A DNA stretch of 64,000 bases from Trichomonas tenax (lineage: Eukaryota > Parabasalia > Trichomonadida > Trichomonadidae), in the NCBI GenBank assembly GCA_023091735.1, contig JALKBU010000082.1, positions 1-64,000 on the forward strand. Direction: 5' to 3'. The translations under genes and the position numbers were made by a program. The notes under the pieces are model-generated. The model saw nothing but the letters and a program-made list of their open reading frames with translations. It did not search any database and was not told the DNA's origin. How positions within the stretch are numbered: position 1 is the first letter of the stretch; each line of letters starts with the position of its first letter. This document shows, in pieces, positions 27,777 to 38,169 of the stretch.

Positions 27777-30638
27777 ATGCTGCCCTCAGATTCATGCGAG
27801 ATCACCATCATTTTCAGGACGAACTACCAGACATACCCGGGGCAGCAGATGTTCATCAGTGGTGACCATCAAATGCTCGGCGAATGGTCGCGTCCAAGAG
27901 CTTTCCCGATGAGATACGTGAGAGAGGCGACAGACTCGTTCAACTGGGTCGGAAGAATAACATTTCGGAAACCAGTGAACCAAAAGGTCACCATTGAGTA
28001 CAAATACATCCTTCTCACGTCGAGCTTCGATCCGAATGATTATCGATTTCAGTCTGATGTGAGAAGAGACGCGAATGCTGAGGTCTGTTGGGATTCTGGA
28101 CCAAACAGAAAGATTGTTATCGGAGAAGTTTCGCAGTCTCCTTATGTAATTTTAACTTCAGATTTGTTCCAATCTCAAATCGAATTATTAGAACACGTAT
28201 TTCTCAAAAATACGTTCAGAGATGTGATATATTTCCACCCAATCAATAAAGAACAAGAAATTCTTCGAGATATAGGTCGAAATCAGATTACACAAGTTCA
28301 TTTTCGCCTTTTGGTGCTTCAATTACCACCAGATTATCGCGTTTATATTACAGGCGATTCAAAAATCTTCGAAAACTGGAAGAAATACATTCCTTTAGTC
28401 CCGATAAATAATTTATATTGGGAATTTTCTGTAGATCTTCCAAAAGACACTCAACCATTCGATTATAAGTATTTGATACTTCGAGATGGAGATAATATGC
28501 CAAAATGGGAACACAGACCAAATCATAAGTTCCAATTTCCTTCAGAAAATCCATCAATTCTCATAATTTCGGACTGGATGTTTAAATTCCCTGCTGTAAA
28601 GTTCCATGGAGCAGGAGTTTTAATATCTTTATATTCAATTCACTCGAAAAACAGTTTCTGCAGAGTTGGTGAGTTTCTTGACTTAAAGGCACTCATTGAT
28701 TGGGCAGAAAAAGCAAATTTATTATTACTTCATATTCTACCGATTCAAGATACAGATTTAGGACTTGATGGATTAGAAACGAATCCTTCCAGGAAAGTAT
28801 CCGCATTTGCATTCAATACAATACATTTAACACTAAGCAAAATTGATGGTTTTACAAACATTGATAAACCACGACGCGCTTCATATCAGAATATCTATCT
28901 TGCGAAAATAAAGTGTTTGAGAGACATATTTTCAAAATTAGACAAACAATCTCTAAAATTGAATCAAGGATTCAAAGATTTCGTTAACGCGAATAATTGG
29001 TGGCTTCAACCTTACTGCCTATGGGCAAGCATCAGAGATCAATGGCTTGAAGAGCATCCACCACATGCAGATCGCACAGAAAAGCTTGAATTTCCGCCTT
29101 TCCAAGAAATGACTCTTCCTGATATTTTGAAGATTCCTGATATTCTCGCACAGTCTTCTGATCATCTCGTAACAGAATACAATTGCTTGTTCATCGCCTG
29201 GGTTCAGTATAATTGCCATCTCCAAATGATGGAAGTTGGTGAGTATGCGAGACAGCACAGAATCGTCTTGAGCTCAACAATGACAATCGGACAGAGACAC
29301 GGCAGTGCCGACTGCTGGAGTCACCCTGACATATTCGACGAGACTTATAATATCGGTGCACCTCCAGACATATTCTCGTTCCACGGCCAGAATTGGGGAT
29401 ATCCCGCATGGAATTGGGAACAGATGAGGAAAACAAATTACCAATGGATTAAGCAACAGATATTTCATAAGTCTCAGTTCTTTAGTTCATGCTTATTCGA
29501 TCATCCACTTGGCTTGTTCAGGTGCTGGAATATTCCTGCGGATATTGAAAACCCATTGCTTGGACATTTCGTTCCATCTTCACCAGTTGATGCTCGAGCA
29601 CTGAATGAGCTTGGCTTAAGAGATATTTCTCAATTATGTCGTCCAATCTTCCCAATTAACGATGCACTTTCGTTCTCACTCCCGGATACAACTAAAGAAG
29701 AAATCATCAACATGCTCGCTACTTGTGAAGGTGGACTCTGGCGCTTTAGAGCCCAGTTTGAAACAGATACAGCAATCAAAGAAGCTCTATCAAAGATATC
29801 CGAAGGCATGGATATGGAAAAGAAATTGCAATTTTCTCTTGCAGAAAAGATTCTCCTTTCGTATTTTGAAAGTGTTTGTCTAATCCCAGAACGCTCGGCT
29901 CCACACGAAAAGTACTATCCGAGATTCTCTATGACAGATAGTGCTATCTTTAAGACGTTGCCTGAGAGAGATGCTCAAGTTCTGTATAAACTTTTTGTAG
30001 ATTTTTATTACAGAACAAATCTCTCCCAGTGGCATGAGAATGGAGCACAAAACATCGGTCCATTCGCTAGCGCACCAATCCAATTCTTTGGCTATGACTT
30101 GGGCGTCACGCTCAATGATGAAGAGAAAGCATTACACAGGGTTGGAATTTGTTCTTTCAGAGTTCAAAGAATTCCACATGAATCTACACAAAGATTTGAT
30201 GCTACTGAAGATTTCCCATACATGAGCATCTGCACACCATCTCCTCATGACATGCCACATCTCACATTATGGTGGCGTCAGGAACAAGCTGATGTGCAGC
30301 TTTTCTATCATCAGATTCTGAAAATGCAAGGTGTTGCTCCACTTGAGATCAACAAAGACATTGCTCGTGGCATTGTTAGGCAGAATCTGGCAAGTGCCAG
30401 TATGTGGTGCATTTTCGTTTTTGATGATCTCTTTGCACTTTCTGATGACTTCAAAGAGAATATCAGTGACAACTGGATCAATGATTCCACTGGAACCAAT
30501 CGCGTTCCTTACAAGATGTCTGTTTCTGTAGAAGAACTCAATGAAGGACATGCAGAATGGAACGAGCTCATTGTCAAGATGATCCAGGATAGCGGCAGAG
30601 GGCGCGATGTATCAAGTGGCTTTGCTAATTTGTATTAA
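27777..30638 (+). CDS. DPE2-type 4-alpha-glucanotransferase (GH77), catalytic residues altered
   Basis: 953 residues from the ATG. Two N-terminal starch-binding CBM20 domains (about 1-110 and 150-260; NYQTYPGQQMFISGDHQMLGEW, YRVYITGDSKIFENWKKY) precede a GH77 barrel, the DPE2 layout. DPE2 enzymes move glucosyl units from maltose to glycogen-like polymers in the cytosol. GH77 landmarks include HILPIQDTDL, IGAPPDIFSFHGQNWGYPAW, FDHPLGLFRCWNIP and CTPSPHDMPHLTLWW. The nucleophile Asp (D575) and stabilising Asp (D825) remain. The acid/base Glu of GEDLG is Tyr773 (FGYDLG) and the Arg two before the nucleophile (RID in the family) is Leu573. The GDLPIG loop has become SSTMTIG. It is probably a non-catalytic, glycan-binding paralogue. 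GTG 27738 is rejected as start. Confidence 0.9.
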   Translation: MLPSDSCEITIIFRTNYQTYPGQQMFISGDHQMLGEWSRPRAFPMRYVREATDSFNWVGRITFRKPVNQKVTIEYKYILLTSSFDPNDYRFQSDVRRDANAEVCWDSGPNRKIVIGEVSQSPYVILTSDLFQSQIELLEHVFLKNTFRDVIYFHPINKEQEILRDIGRNQITQVHFRLLVLQLPPDYRVYITGDSKIFENWKKYIPLVPINNLYWEFSVDLPKDTQPFDYKYLILRDGDNMPKWEHRPNHKFQFPSENPSILIISDWMFKFPAVKFHGAGVLISLYSIHSKNSFCRVGEFLDLKALIDWAEKANLLLLHILPIQDTDLGLDGLETNPSRKVSAFAFNTIHLTLSKIDGFTNIDKPRRASYQNIYLAKIKCLRDIFSKLDKQSLKLNQGFKDFVNANNWWLQPYCLWASIRDQWLEEHPPHADRTEKLEFPPFQEMTLPDILKIPDILAQSSDHLVTEYNCLFIAWVQYNCHLQMMEVGEYARQHRIVLSSTMTIGQRHGSADCWSHPDIFDETYNIGAPPDIFSFHGQNWGYPAWNWEQMRKTNYQWIKQQIFHKSQFFSSCLFDHPLGLFRCWNIPADIENPLLGHFVPSSPVDARALNELGLRDISQLCRPIFPINDALSFSLPDTTKEEIINMLATCEGGLWRFRAQFETDTAIKEALSKISEGMDMEKKLQFSLAEKILLSYFESVCLIPERSAPHEKYYPRFSMTDSAIFKTLPERDAQVLYKLFVDFYYRTNLSQWHENGAQNIGPFASAPIQFFGYDLGVTLNDEEKALHRVGICSFRVQRIPHESTQRFDATEDFPYMSICTPSPHDMPHLTLWWRQEQADVQLFYHQILKMQGVAPLEINKDIARGIVRQNLASASMWCIFVFDDLFALSDDFKENISDNWINDSTGTNRVPYKMSVSVEELNEGHAEWNELIVKMIQDSGRGRDVSSGFANLY

Positions 30639-31246
30639 AATATATATTTGTTTTTTTTTGATGCATTTCACATATTTTTAAAAGATTTTGAATATCAGTA
30701 TCAAATATGGGTAAAAACCCCGAAAGAAACCGAATCAGTTTGGTATTTTTCACTTTTTTTCTAATCAAATGCGATTTTAAAAAATAATAACACCGAAGAA
30801 TTGCAGCTTCAAGAATCGAATGAATAATAGGAGTTTATCTCAACTGAAATGCTAATGATATCTTTATTAATGATGATGATGAAATATTTTCGGCAAGGTA
30901 ATGAACAATCACTAAAGACCTCATTTTAACAACAATAGCTCGAGATGTTTTATATAGCAATGCTCATCAAATATGATTGATTGTTTTCACGTAATAATTA
31001 TGATCAAATACACTTAATTGATTCTATATAATTACGTTGACCAAATAATTTCTATTGATATATAACAATAAATCACTCTTCATTGCAAATGAATGCTAAT
31101 GACTCTCAAATATTCCCTTTCATAAGCATCTATAAGTAGCCTAAAGCTTCCGGTGATTTCTAAATATCTTCAATCCAGCGAAAGTCTTCCAATGAAATCT
31201 CCATTTTTATGACATCTTATAATTTACAATCGACAATTTAGTAAAT
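30639..31246. other. Spacer, no gene seen
   Basis: About 600 bp of AT-rich DNA after the DPE2-like stop (TAAA overlaps the stop codon). It contains one small GC-richer patch near 30705-30740 (GGGTAAAAACCCCGAAAG) of unknown meaning. Confidence 0.4.
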
Positions 31247-31300
31247 TTGTGACAAATTTCTTTTTCAATACTTTACAAATATCTTTGACACTTTACAAAG
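31247..31300 (+). promoter_or_regulatory. Multiple promoter motifs before CTD-type phosphatase gene
   Basis: TTTGTGACAAATTT (31247), ATACTTTACAAAT (31268) and TTTGACACTTTACAAAG (31284-31300) lie in series; the last ends 17 bp before ATG 31318. They overlap an upstream GTG-started extension of the frame, which is therefore discounted. Confidence 0.65.
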
Positions 31301-31317
31301 ATTTTCGATCGTTACCA

Positions 31318-32289
31318 ATGGATCTTTCGAAATATGTAACACAGGTCAACAAAGGCGACGACGTATTAGTCGACCAGGAGGACGTCCAGAACACCCACGT
31401 GAGGGGGAAGCACTCGCTGGATCCGAAAGTTGTGCAAAAATTGGAAATGGAAATCTTAAAATCGATGGCAAGTGGGAAAAACGTAGACACACGGTTTGGA
31501 GGAGCTCTTCCTGACGCTTCCATTACAACAGCAACAACTTCTATTGTTGCCACATCGATATTTAACAGTTCTACAGCTTTTACAATGGAATCTTTCACCG
31601 AACAGACGCTTTCATACCTTACTCCTTTAGAGACAATCGTCCACGATGAAGATTCCGCGGAAGAACAAGAACCTGCAAAATGCTCTTGCTGCCTCTCTCC
31701 AAGCGCACGTCTGGACACAAAGAAGCTGATTCCGAATGCGGACGGAAGTCTCCTCCCACCGCAGTCACAGAAGGACAAAGGAAAGATATGCCTCGTTCTC
31801 GATCTCGACGAAACTCTTGTCCATTCATCTTTTCTCGCTATTCCACATGCAGATTATCGATTCAACATCGGTGTCGACAACAATCCTGTTGGCGTCTTCG
31901 TTTGCGTTCGTCCGGGAGCAGAGAAATTCCTTCGTGAGCTTGGTTCATTGTATGAAATCGTCATCTTCACAGCTTCGTGTCAGGTCTATGCAGACCCAGT
32001 TATAGACTTCATCGACAAAGGCCGCGTTGTCCGTTATCGCCTTTACCGTGAGGCATGCACCGATTTCAATGGATCATTCGTCAAAGATCTGAGCAAGATG
32101 AACAGACCTCTTGAGAAGATCATTATCATTGACAATTCTAGTGTTGCATATCTTCTTCAGCCATACAACGCAATCCCAATTGGCTCTTGGTTTGATGATC
32201 CGACTGACAACGAGCTTTTCATCATCCTTGAGCGTTTGAAGCATAACCATCGTGCAAAGAATATCAGCACTATATTATACCAAGAGTAA
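31318..32289 (+). CDS. FCP1/SCP-type (NIF) protein phosphatase
   Basis: 323 residues. The C-terminal half is an NLI-interacting-factor/CTD-small-phosphatase domain of the HAD superfamily: ICLVLDLDETLVHSSF (catalytic DxDxT near residue 163), CVRPGAEKFLRELG, VIFTASCQVYADPVID and IIIIDNSSVAYLLQPYNAIP, the canonical SCP order. Such enzymes dephosphorylate Ser residues, classically in the RNA polymerase II CTD or in small regulators. The N-terminal 140 residues are low-complexity, with a Cys cluster (KCSCCLSP) before the domain. All four HAD motifs look intact. ATG 31318 is the first methionine after the promoter array. Confidence 0.92.
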   Translation: MDLSKYVTQVNKGDDVLVDQEDVQNTHVRGKHSLDPKVVQKLEMEILKSMASGKNVDTRFGGALPDASITTATTSIVATSIFNSSTAFTMESFTEQTLSYLTPLETIVHDEDSAEEQEPAKCSCCLSPSARLDTKKLIPNADGSLLPPQSQKDKGKICLVLDLDETLVHSSFLAIPHADYRFNIGVDNNPVGVFVCVRPGAEKFLRELGSLYEIVIFTASCQVYADPVIDFIDKGRVVRYRLYREACTDFNGSFVKDLSKMNRPLEKIIIIDNSSVAYLLQPYNAIPIGSWFDDPTDNELFIILERLKHNHRAKNISTILYQE

Positions 32290-32827
32290 TCTGTCTTATT
32301 CATTTACTATTATTTCATCATTTTTGTTTAAATTTGTTCTTATACTTTTACATCAATCTTTATCATGTTTAAATAGTCACCAATCAATAATTTATTTTGA
32401 CATTATCATTCATGTTTTATATAAGATTCGATGAAAAAAGCTCTATTAACTTTAAACCACAGCGTTCCATGTAACAGCAAACAAAAATATCAACTACACT
32501 ACAGTTGCTGCACAACATAAACCATCTTTAATCACGCTTAGTTTCTAGATTAATTTTCCAAATATTTATAATGTTGTTAATGTATCGAATCATGAACCTT
32601 ATTATATTAAGGAAACTCGAAATCAGCATATATAATTTTCTCCTTATTCAAGCAGTAGACTACATGGATCTATGTGATATTATTGTGAGGGTAGCTATGG
32701 AATAAAACAGTTATATAATGAGTTCCGATTTTTTTCATCTTTTGAATAATTCTTATAATAAGCTTATGATAGAGATATTTTTAGAAAAACATTAAAAATT
32801 TTATTCGAAAATAAATAATATAGCATG
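32290..32827. other. Convergent spacer, no gene seen
   Basis: AT-rich sequence between converging CTD-phosphatase and adaptor-like genes. No ORF or repeat that I can support. Confidence 0.4.
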
Positions 32828-34123
32828 TTACTGAATTGTCCATGTAGATTTCTGGACAAATGTGCTTCTAGCGACCTTTCCTGTAATGAAGTTTGAACCT
32901 GGCTTCATCTCTGGCTTGAATTCGCCCTGCAAGAAATTAGGAAGTTTACACTGGATTGAAACTGTTGTTGGTCTAACAAACTCAGATTGAATTGGTCCAT
33001 AGAATGAGGCTTCAATCTTACCACCATTTATTGGAATTGCCTCCTTTGGACGTAAAATGAATAATGTGTCACTTGCGTTTGCGACATCGCTGTCTTGTGA
33101 TGCGACTTCATCTGGGTCAAGACCTTCTCCTTCGACACCAATAACGATAGAGTTAACTTCGTGCTCGGATGAAATTGTAAATGAAATTTTGGCGTGTGTT
33201 TCGTTTTGCTGGAATGTAGTTTGAACTGTGAATGGCGGCGTTGCTGGTGTTGAGTCTGTTCCGTTGATATATAAGACAAGAACAGATTCTGATAAAGCCT
33301 TTGTTGGATTTGGACAAACAAAATAGCCATCCTTCTCCTGTATGCACCGCGGATTTGGTCTAACGTTGATTGTTGGTGGATGCTCAGGAACTTTGAGAAT
33401 TAATCCGCCCAAATCTGACTTAGACTGAGTTGTAGCATTAATTTTAACAGTAACTTCGCTGTTCTTAATTTTGTCGTTTTCGGCTTCAAATGTAATTTCT
33501 TCTTCGATAACTAAATCACATGTTCCTGTTTCTGACTCTTCTGAGATAGATGGGTTCTGGTTATAAAGTCCAGAAGCCATAGAATCGATGATTGACGATA
33601 TATTCTCTGATTGCGCTTCATCATTTTGCTCAACGACGGAGAAATCACCATTAATTGATGGTAAAAGTTTGTAAGAAACTGCAGTGTTGAGAGCAACAGT
33701 TTCTGGGATGTTGAGGAGTTTAACTGGTTGTCCTGCTTTTACATTGAGATCATTTCCAAGCAAGTGCTTGATCGTGTGATAGAGAATCGAGCGAGTGTGG
33801 TGATTTGTGAGGACCAATTCATTAGGGAACTGATTCCTTAATAATGTGATTATTCTTGCCATAATTTCAGATAAAAGCGGAATACTTTGTTGATGATAAG
33901 TTGAAACACCGATGATGTATTTGTTATATGGACACAAAAGTGTTGAAGCTGCTTCGACGAATAAAACTTTTTTAGAGCCAGGTTCGATTGGACTGTTGAT
34001 TAAAATACTCATTGATCCGCGGCAAATATTCAAAAGGTCGCGCTGGGACATCTCTTGGCCGTCGGCAACAATGAAAATATCGTCTCCTTCTGGAGTAAAT
34101 GCAAAAACACCACCACAAAACAT
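32828..34123 (-). CDS. Longin-like/adaptin-mu-like protein, tentative
   Basis: 431 residues from ATG 34123. The first 130 residues resemble a longin-type roadblock fold of coat subunits: MFCGGVFAFTPEGDDIF, DLLNICRGSM, PYNKYIIGVSTYHQQSI and LLSEIMARIITLLRN. After a linker (130-225) the C-terminal 200 residues are beta-rich (LGGLILKVPEHPPTINVRP, ESVLVLYINGTDS) as in a mu-homology domain. The organisation recalls medium chains of clathrin-type adaptors or their relatives (muniscin, TSET), but key cargo-binding residues cannot be checked by eye. Function in vesicle coats is an inference of moderate strength. The GTG four codons upstream lies inside a promoter motif and is rejected. Confidence 0.55.
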   Translation of the reverse strand: MFCGGVFAFTPEGDDIFIVADGQEMSQRDLLNICRGSMSILINSPIEPGSKKVLFVEAASTLLCPYNKYIIGVSTYHQQSIPLLSEIMARIITLLRNQFPNELVLTNHHTRSILYHTIKHLLGNDLNVKAGQPVKLLNIPETVALNTAVSYKLLPSINGDFSVVEQNDEAQSENISSIIDSMASGLYNQNPSISEESETGTCDLVIEEEITFEAENDKIKNSEVTVKINATTQSKSDLGGLILKVPEHPPTINVRPNPRCIQEKDGYFVCPNPTKALSESVLVLYINGTDSTPATPPFTVQTTFQQNETHAKISFTISSEHEVNSIVIGVEGEGLDPDEVASQDSDVANASDTLFILRPKEAIPINGGKIEASFYGPIQSEFVRPTTVSIQCKLPNFLQGEFKPEMKPGSNFITGKVARSTFVQKSTWTIQ

Positions 34124-34141
34124 ATAAAATGTCACATTTTA
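34124..34141 (-). promoter_or_regulatory. Promoter half-motif at adaptor-like gene start
   Basis: AAAATGTGACATTTTAT on the coding strand directly precedes ATG 34123. Confidence 0.4.
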
Positions 34142-34413
34142 ATATCATCGATGAGATTTCAATTTCTTTCTTTTTATTATTTTTAGATCTAATAGCTATT
34201 TTTATCTTTTAGCAACATAAAAAATTGGTTCAGAGAGGTTTGCAGCTCAAAATATAATTTTTTTCATGGCTTTCTTCAGCGGATCGATTATCATGTGTAT
34301 TTTGGTGTAGAATCTTTAAAATCTAAGCATAAAAGTTATGTTATAAATGTTGTATTTTATTTGTCAGATTTCGAATCTACATGACAAACTTTTCAAGTTG
34401 ATTTTTTTTCCCG

Positions 34414-35037
34414 TTGACTTTTTTGCGATTTTTAACGAGTAAACCCTCCTATCAAGCCAAACTGAGAAGACATTTACGTGCTTTTCAGGGACGCTGAGTA
34501 TGTTTATAGCATTTGCTTGTATATTTAACTTGAGGATCTCCATGCCTCCATGAGATTTCAGCGAATTTTGACATGTAAAATAATGAAAGTCACCATTTTT
34601 GACACTTATTATCTGATATTTGTCATGTAAAGTTGATAATTTGATATGTAATGTTACCAATGAGCAAATTTTGTGTGAACTTGAGGTAGAATAACTTTAT
34701 GTTCGATGCATGAGCAAAGGAATGCCGTTTGACTAGCGCGCATAGCGTATTTTTTCTTTTCTATTTTTTGATTTTTCGACCGGAACTCTTGCAAAAATAA
34801 GCGAGCGAACGCTATAATAGTGAGATGTATTTGTTATAATCATCAAAGAGATTCATAACAGAAGCCCATTAATGATTTGTAATTGGTTTCTGTTTGTAAT
34901 CATATCATGATTAAGTAATACCTTGCTAAGATCATGAAACGGATGCACCACTAGAATCAGAACCCAAAAAAGCACGTAAATGTTTCATCAGATTCGTCCA
35001 GGAAGTGGGTTTACTCGTTAAAAATTGCAAAACTCAA
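34414..35037. repeat. Inverted copies of a decayed coding fragment
   Basis: Blocks at 34414-34485 and 34968-35037 are inverted relatives: AACGAGTAAACCC and ATTTACGTGCTTTT are shared, with 25 variable bases between. On the plus strand the right copy encodes an open stretch (about 34935-35103) with SEPKKARKCFIRFVQEVGLL and VKNCKTQKGQREKDG; the left copy, on the minus strand, has KARKCLLSL then stops, then EGLLVKNRKKVNGKK. So both derive from one unknown protein family. Promoter motifs (TTTGACATGTAAAA near 34568, TTTGTCATGTAAAG near 34620) lie beside the left copy. Confidence 0.55.
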
Positions 35038-35103
35038 AAAGGTCAGCGAGAAAAAGATGGAGCCAACTTTTCATATTGTCATCATTTTTTGAACTTGTTG
35101 TAA

Positions 35104-36670
35104 GATATTTTGTGTGATCGGCCTTCGTTAGGCTTTTTGTGAGTCGCTAAATACGGGAAAATTCCTTTCTGACTCGCTGAAGTCCATTCGAAAACCTTAA
35201 AGTGTTAGAAAAATTGAATGCTCCTGTTTTTTGGATAGCAGTTTAATTGTTTCTCGGTTTTGCTTCTGAATAAAACTAAAACAACTATACACAGTCATAT
35301 GGCTTGTGCTATTAGACAACTAAAGCGAATAAAGATGAATGCGATTTGAAAAGAAAACAAATTAAGTGTCCAATAATCACTATAAAGAACGAAACATTTT
35401 ATAATAATCGAATGCTTCGTTATCTGATCATTCCACATGGCTTTTTGTTCATTGGATCGAGGTTTTTTATGTAGTGTCCAAGCTTAATGCTTTTCGTTAC
35501 ACCTTCAAGTTTGTTCACACCTGAGCCTGAAGCGTTCTCAAACTGTCATAGTTCTGAAGCAAATAGTCATTCCAGCAAACTGAGCAATAGAGAGCAATGC
35601 ATCCACAAACTATTATAAAATAGAATGTCCTGAGGTTGGTAAGAACTGCACAATAAAGAACGATTCATTCAGGAACTGCAACAAATTTAAAGCAATCATT
35701 TTGAGAGGTTATGCTTTTCCAAATCTGTCTTGGCATATGACTAGTTTATATTATTTGAGGGAGTGGAAACTCAATTTCAAAGAAACCATAGTCAAAGAAG
35801 ACTATGTAGATGATCAGTTTAATGGTCTTTAAGTCCTAAAAGAACTTGATGAGAATGTATATTATTTAAAGATCAAGAATTCCCACTCAGATGCATTGTT
35901 GTCAAATCATGTTTGCTGTTTAAGCGATACAACTATTTCAGCTCTTATGCTTCACTCTCATTTATCTTGCAATTTTGAAAACAATATGATATAAAATTTG
36001 TTATCAATTTTCTCTTTGAATGCTTTATACTTTCTCTTAATTACAAGCTTGAAATTGCATATATTGATATGCATACTAAAATTGCATTGACCCCCTTTTT
36101 GCATATTTAATATTGTCCAGGTCTATATTACGCAGGGACCTGCAAATATCTTTCTCTTCTCTGTGACAATACAGAGAACAAACATTTGACTTCACCTTTA
36201 AAAATTTTAGAAAAGTGAGAGTTGACCTCCTTTTTGCACACTTATGCTTTTATGATGAATTTATCATTTTGACAGGTAAATAATTTATCAATCGAAAACC
36301 TAAAATGGCCAGAAGTTACATACTGCCCTGTTGGATGTAGGTTTTGACAAATCAAAATAATTTTCAAAATGAATACGCAATCAGATTAAAAGCAATACAG
36401 TAACATTATAGATAACTTCATGTTAATACATGGCATTAATTCAGATGCGATAAACATATCTATTTAATTTAATAAGTATGCTTCTAGCTCATTGATATAT
36501 ATCGGGAATTACCATTTAAGGCATTCCATTGCCTCAAAGTTATGCTTGTTTTTAGGCAATAACAGATGAGTTTTTGAATCATAAAAAAATATTTTGTTGT
36601 AAACTTTGCAAAGTGATTCAAAATCATTTTTGTATTTTCTTTATTAACTCATTATTTTAAGCAGATATAG
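35104..36670. other. Repeat-rich spacer without a recognisable gene
   Basis: About 1.6 kb. It has scattered short similarities such as TTGACCYCCTTTTTGCA near 36088 and 36222, and a GAGTCGC/GACTCGC pair near 35142-35180. I see no open frame above about 60 codons with coding character. Confidence 0.4.
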
Positions 36671-36687
36671 TTTGTAAAGTGTCAAAT
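36671..36687 (+). promoter_or_regulatory. Promoter motif upstream of ankyrin pseudogene
   Basis: TTTGTAAAGTGTCAAAT, a strong match, but 134 bp before the ATG at 36821, further than elsewhere. Confidence 0.5.
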
Positions 36688-37837
36688 CGGGTTCTCAATT
36701 TTTTGACAATAATCGTCATTTAATTTTTTTACTTGGTCAGAATAAAGTTATTATGTAACAGAAATCCTAAATTTACCAATTTTGGTCGCTAAAATACGAT
36801 TTTGATACTTTCAAACACATATGTCGAAAAGTGATGTTTACCAATTCATTTTTGACAAAGCTGTATTCTTTATGAACTCCACTGAGCTTCTGAAAATATC
36901 GGATGCTGAGATTCCCCCGGCGTTTGTTAAACACATTCAAGTTGAGAAAGTAATATTTGACGAGCGTTTTTCAAAATTAGATCCAATTAGCGCTTTTAAC
37001 AAAATAAGTGTATTTATCGATGATAAGTCATGTAGTTTAAGTTACATCAAAGCTTAATTTGGATCTTGTTTTTCAAAAATTTGAAGAATTACGAATTTCA
37101 TTTACAGTTGGACAAGATTTGTAAACAGTATAAATACAGTTCTTTAAGCTCTACTGAGCAGCTTTTAGACGATGCCAAGAGTGTGGAGGAAAATCCATTT
37201 GCAAAATATGCGGCGATAAATTTATACCATTAATAAAAGGAGATACAAAATATTTTTCGGTACTATTATCAAATGACATAAATAGACTCCAGTTAGAACT
37301 TGAACACCAAAATATTGAAAGAATCAGATGCTCAAATATTTATATTATGAATACGGTTTATAATCTTGCAAGTTTTGTTTGTCAATATGGCTCATTTGAA
37401 TCTTATGAATTTTTAAATTCTTTAGGCCTAGATTTTACACCTGATAATTTGGAATTTGCAGTCTGTGGTGATAATTTTAGCATTATTGAATCACTCAGCT
37501 TTAAGTTTGATGATTTTGAACAATGCCTTTCTGAACAATACCTTTCAATCGCTTACGAAAATCATTGGAACTCAATTGCAGAATAGTTTATGGAAAATTT
37601 CCAAATTCAGAACCTTTCAGAATCCGCATTGCATAATTTCATTAATTGCAATTTTAGAGCATTTTTTAATATAATTGCAAAATATGATGTTTTTAACAAA
37701 GAAATGAGTACCCAATTATTGCTCTCATCAATTGAAACTGAGTCCATTAAAATAGTTCAATATATAATTGAACATGGAGCAGATATCAATAATAAATCAA
37801 TTTATTAAGTTTATTTGATTTTCATTATTGCATGTAA

Positions 37838-38160
37838 TCAATCATTCACATTTTATCATCTTTATGATATAGAAACAATCAATAATATTTTATTATCGTT
37901 ATGATATGAAATCCCTTTATCAATTGCAGTTGAAACGAAATCTCTCGAAATCGTCCAATATCTTGTTGAGCATGGTGCCGATGTTAACATCAAAGAAATC
38001 AATCATTCACATTTTATCATCTTTATTAAATACATCTCCATTATCAATTGCAGTTGAAAAGAAATCTCTCGAAATTGTTAAATATCTCGTTGAACATGGT
38101 GCTGATGTTAACAAGAAAGTAATCAATCATTTGCATTTTATCATCTTTATGATATGACAT
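37838..38160 (+). repeat. Short repeat intercalated in ankyrin repeats
   Basis: AATCAATCATTCACATTTT followed by ATCATCTTTATGATATAGA occurs near 37838, 37995, 38123 and, past the insertion, at 40491 and 40525; diverged copies lie at 4222-4308. It sits where the ankyrin beta-hairpin (D.DG.TPLH) should be, giving INHSHFIIF instead, so it invaded or arose within the repeat unit and was amplified with it. Confidence 0.7.
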
Positions 38161-38169
38161 CAATCATTC

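Noticed and set aside
31249..31317. N-terminal extension of the CTD-type phosphatase from GTG
   Set aside because: The extension overlaps three promoter-motif copies and has AT-rich non-protein composition; ATG 31318 is preferred.
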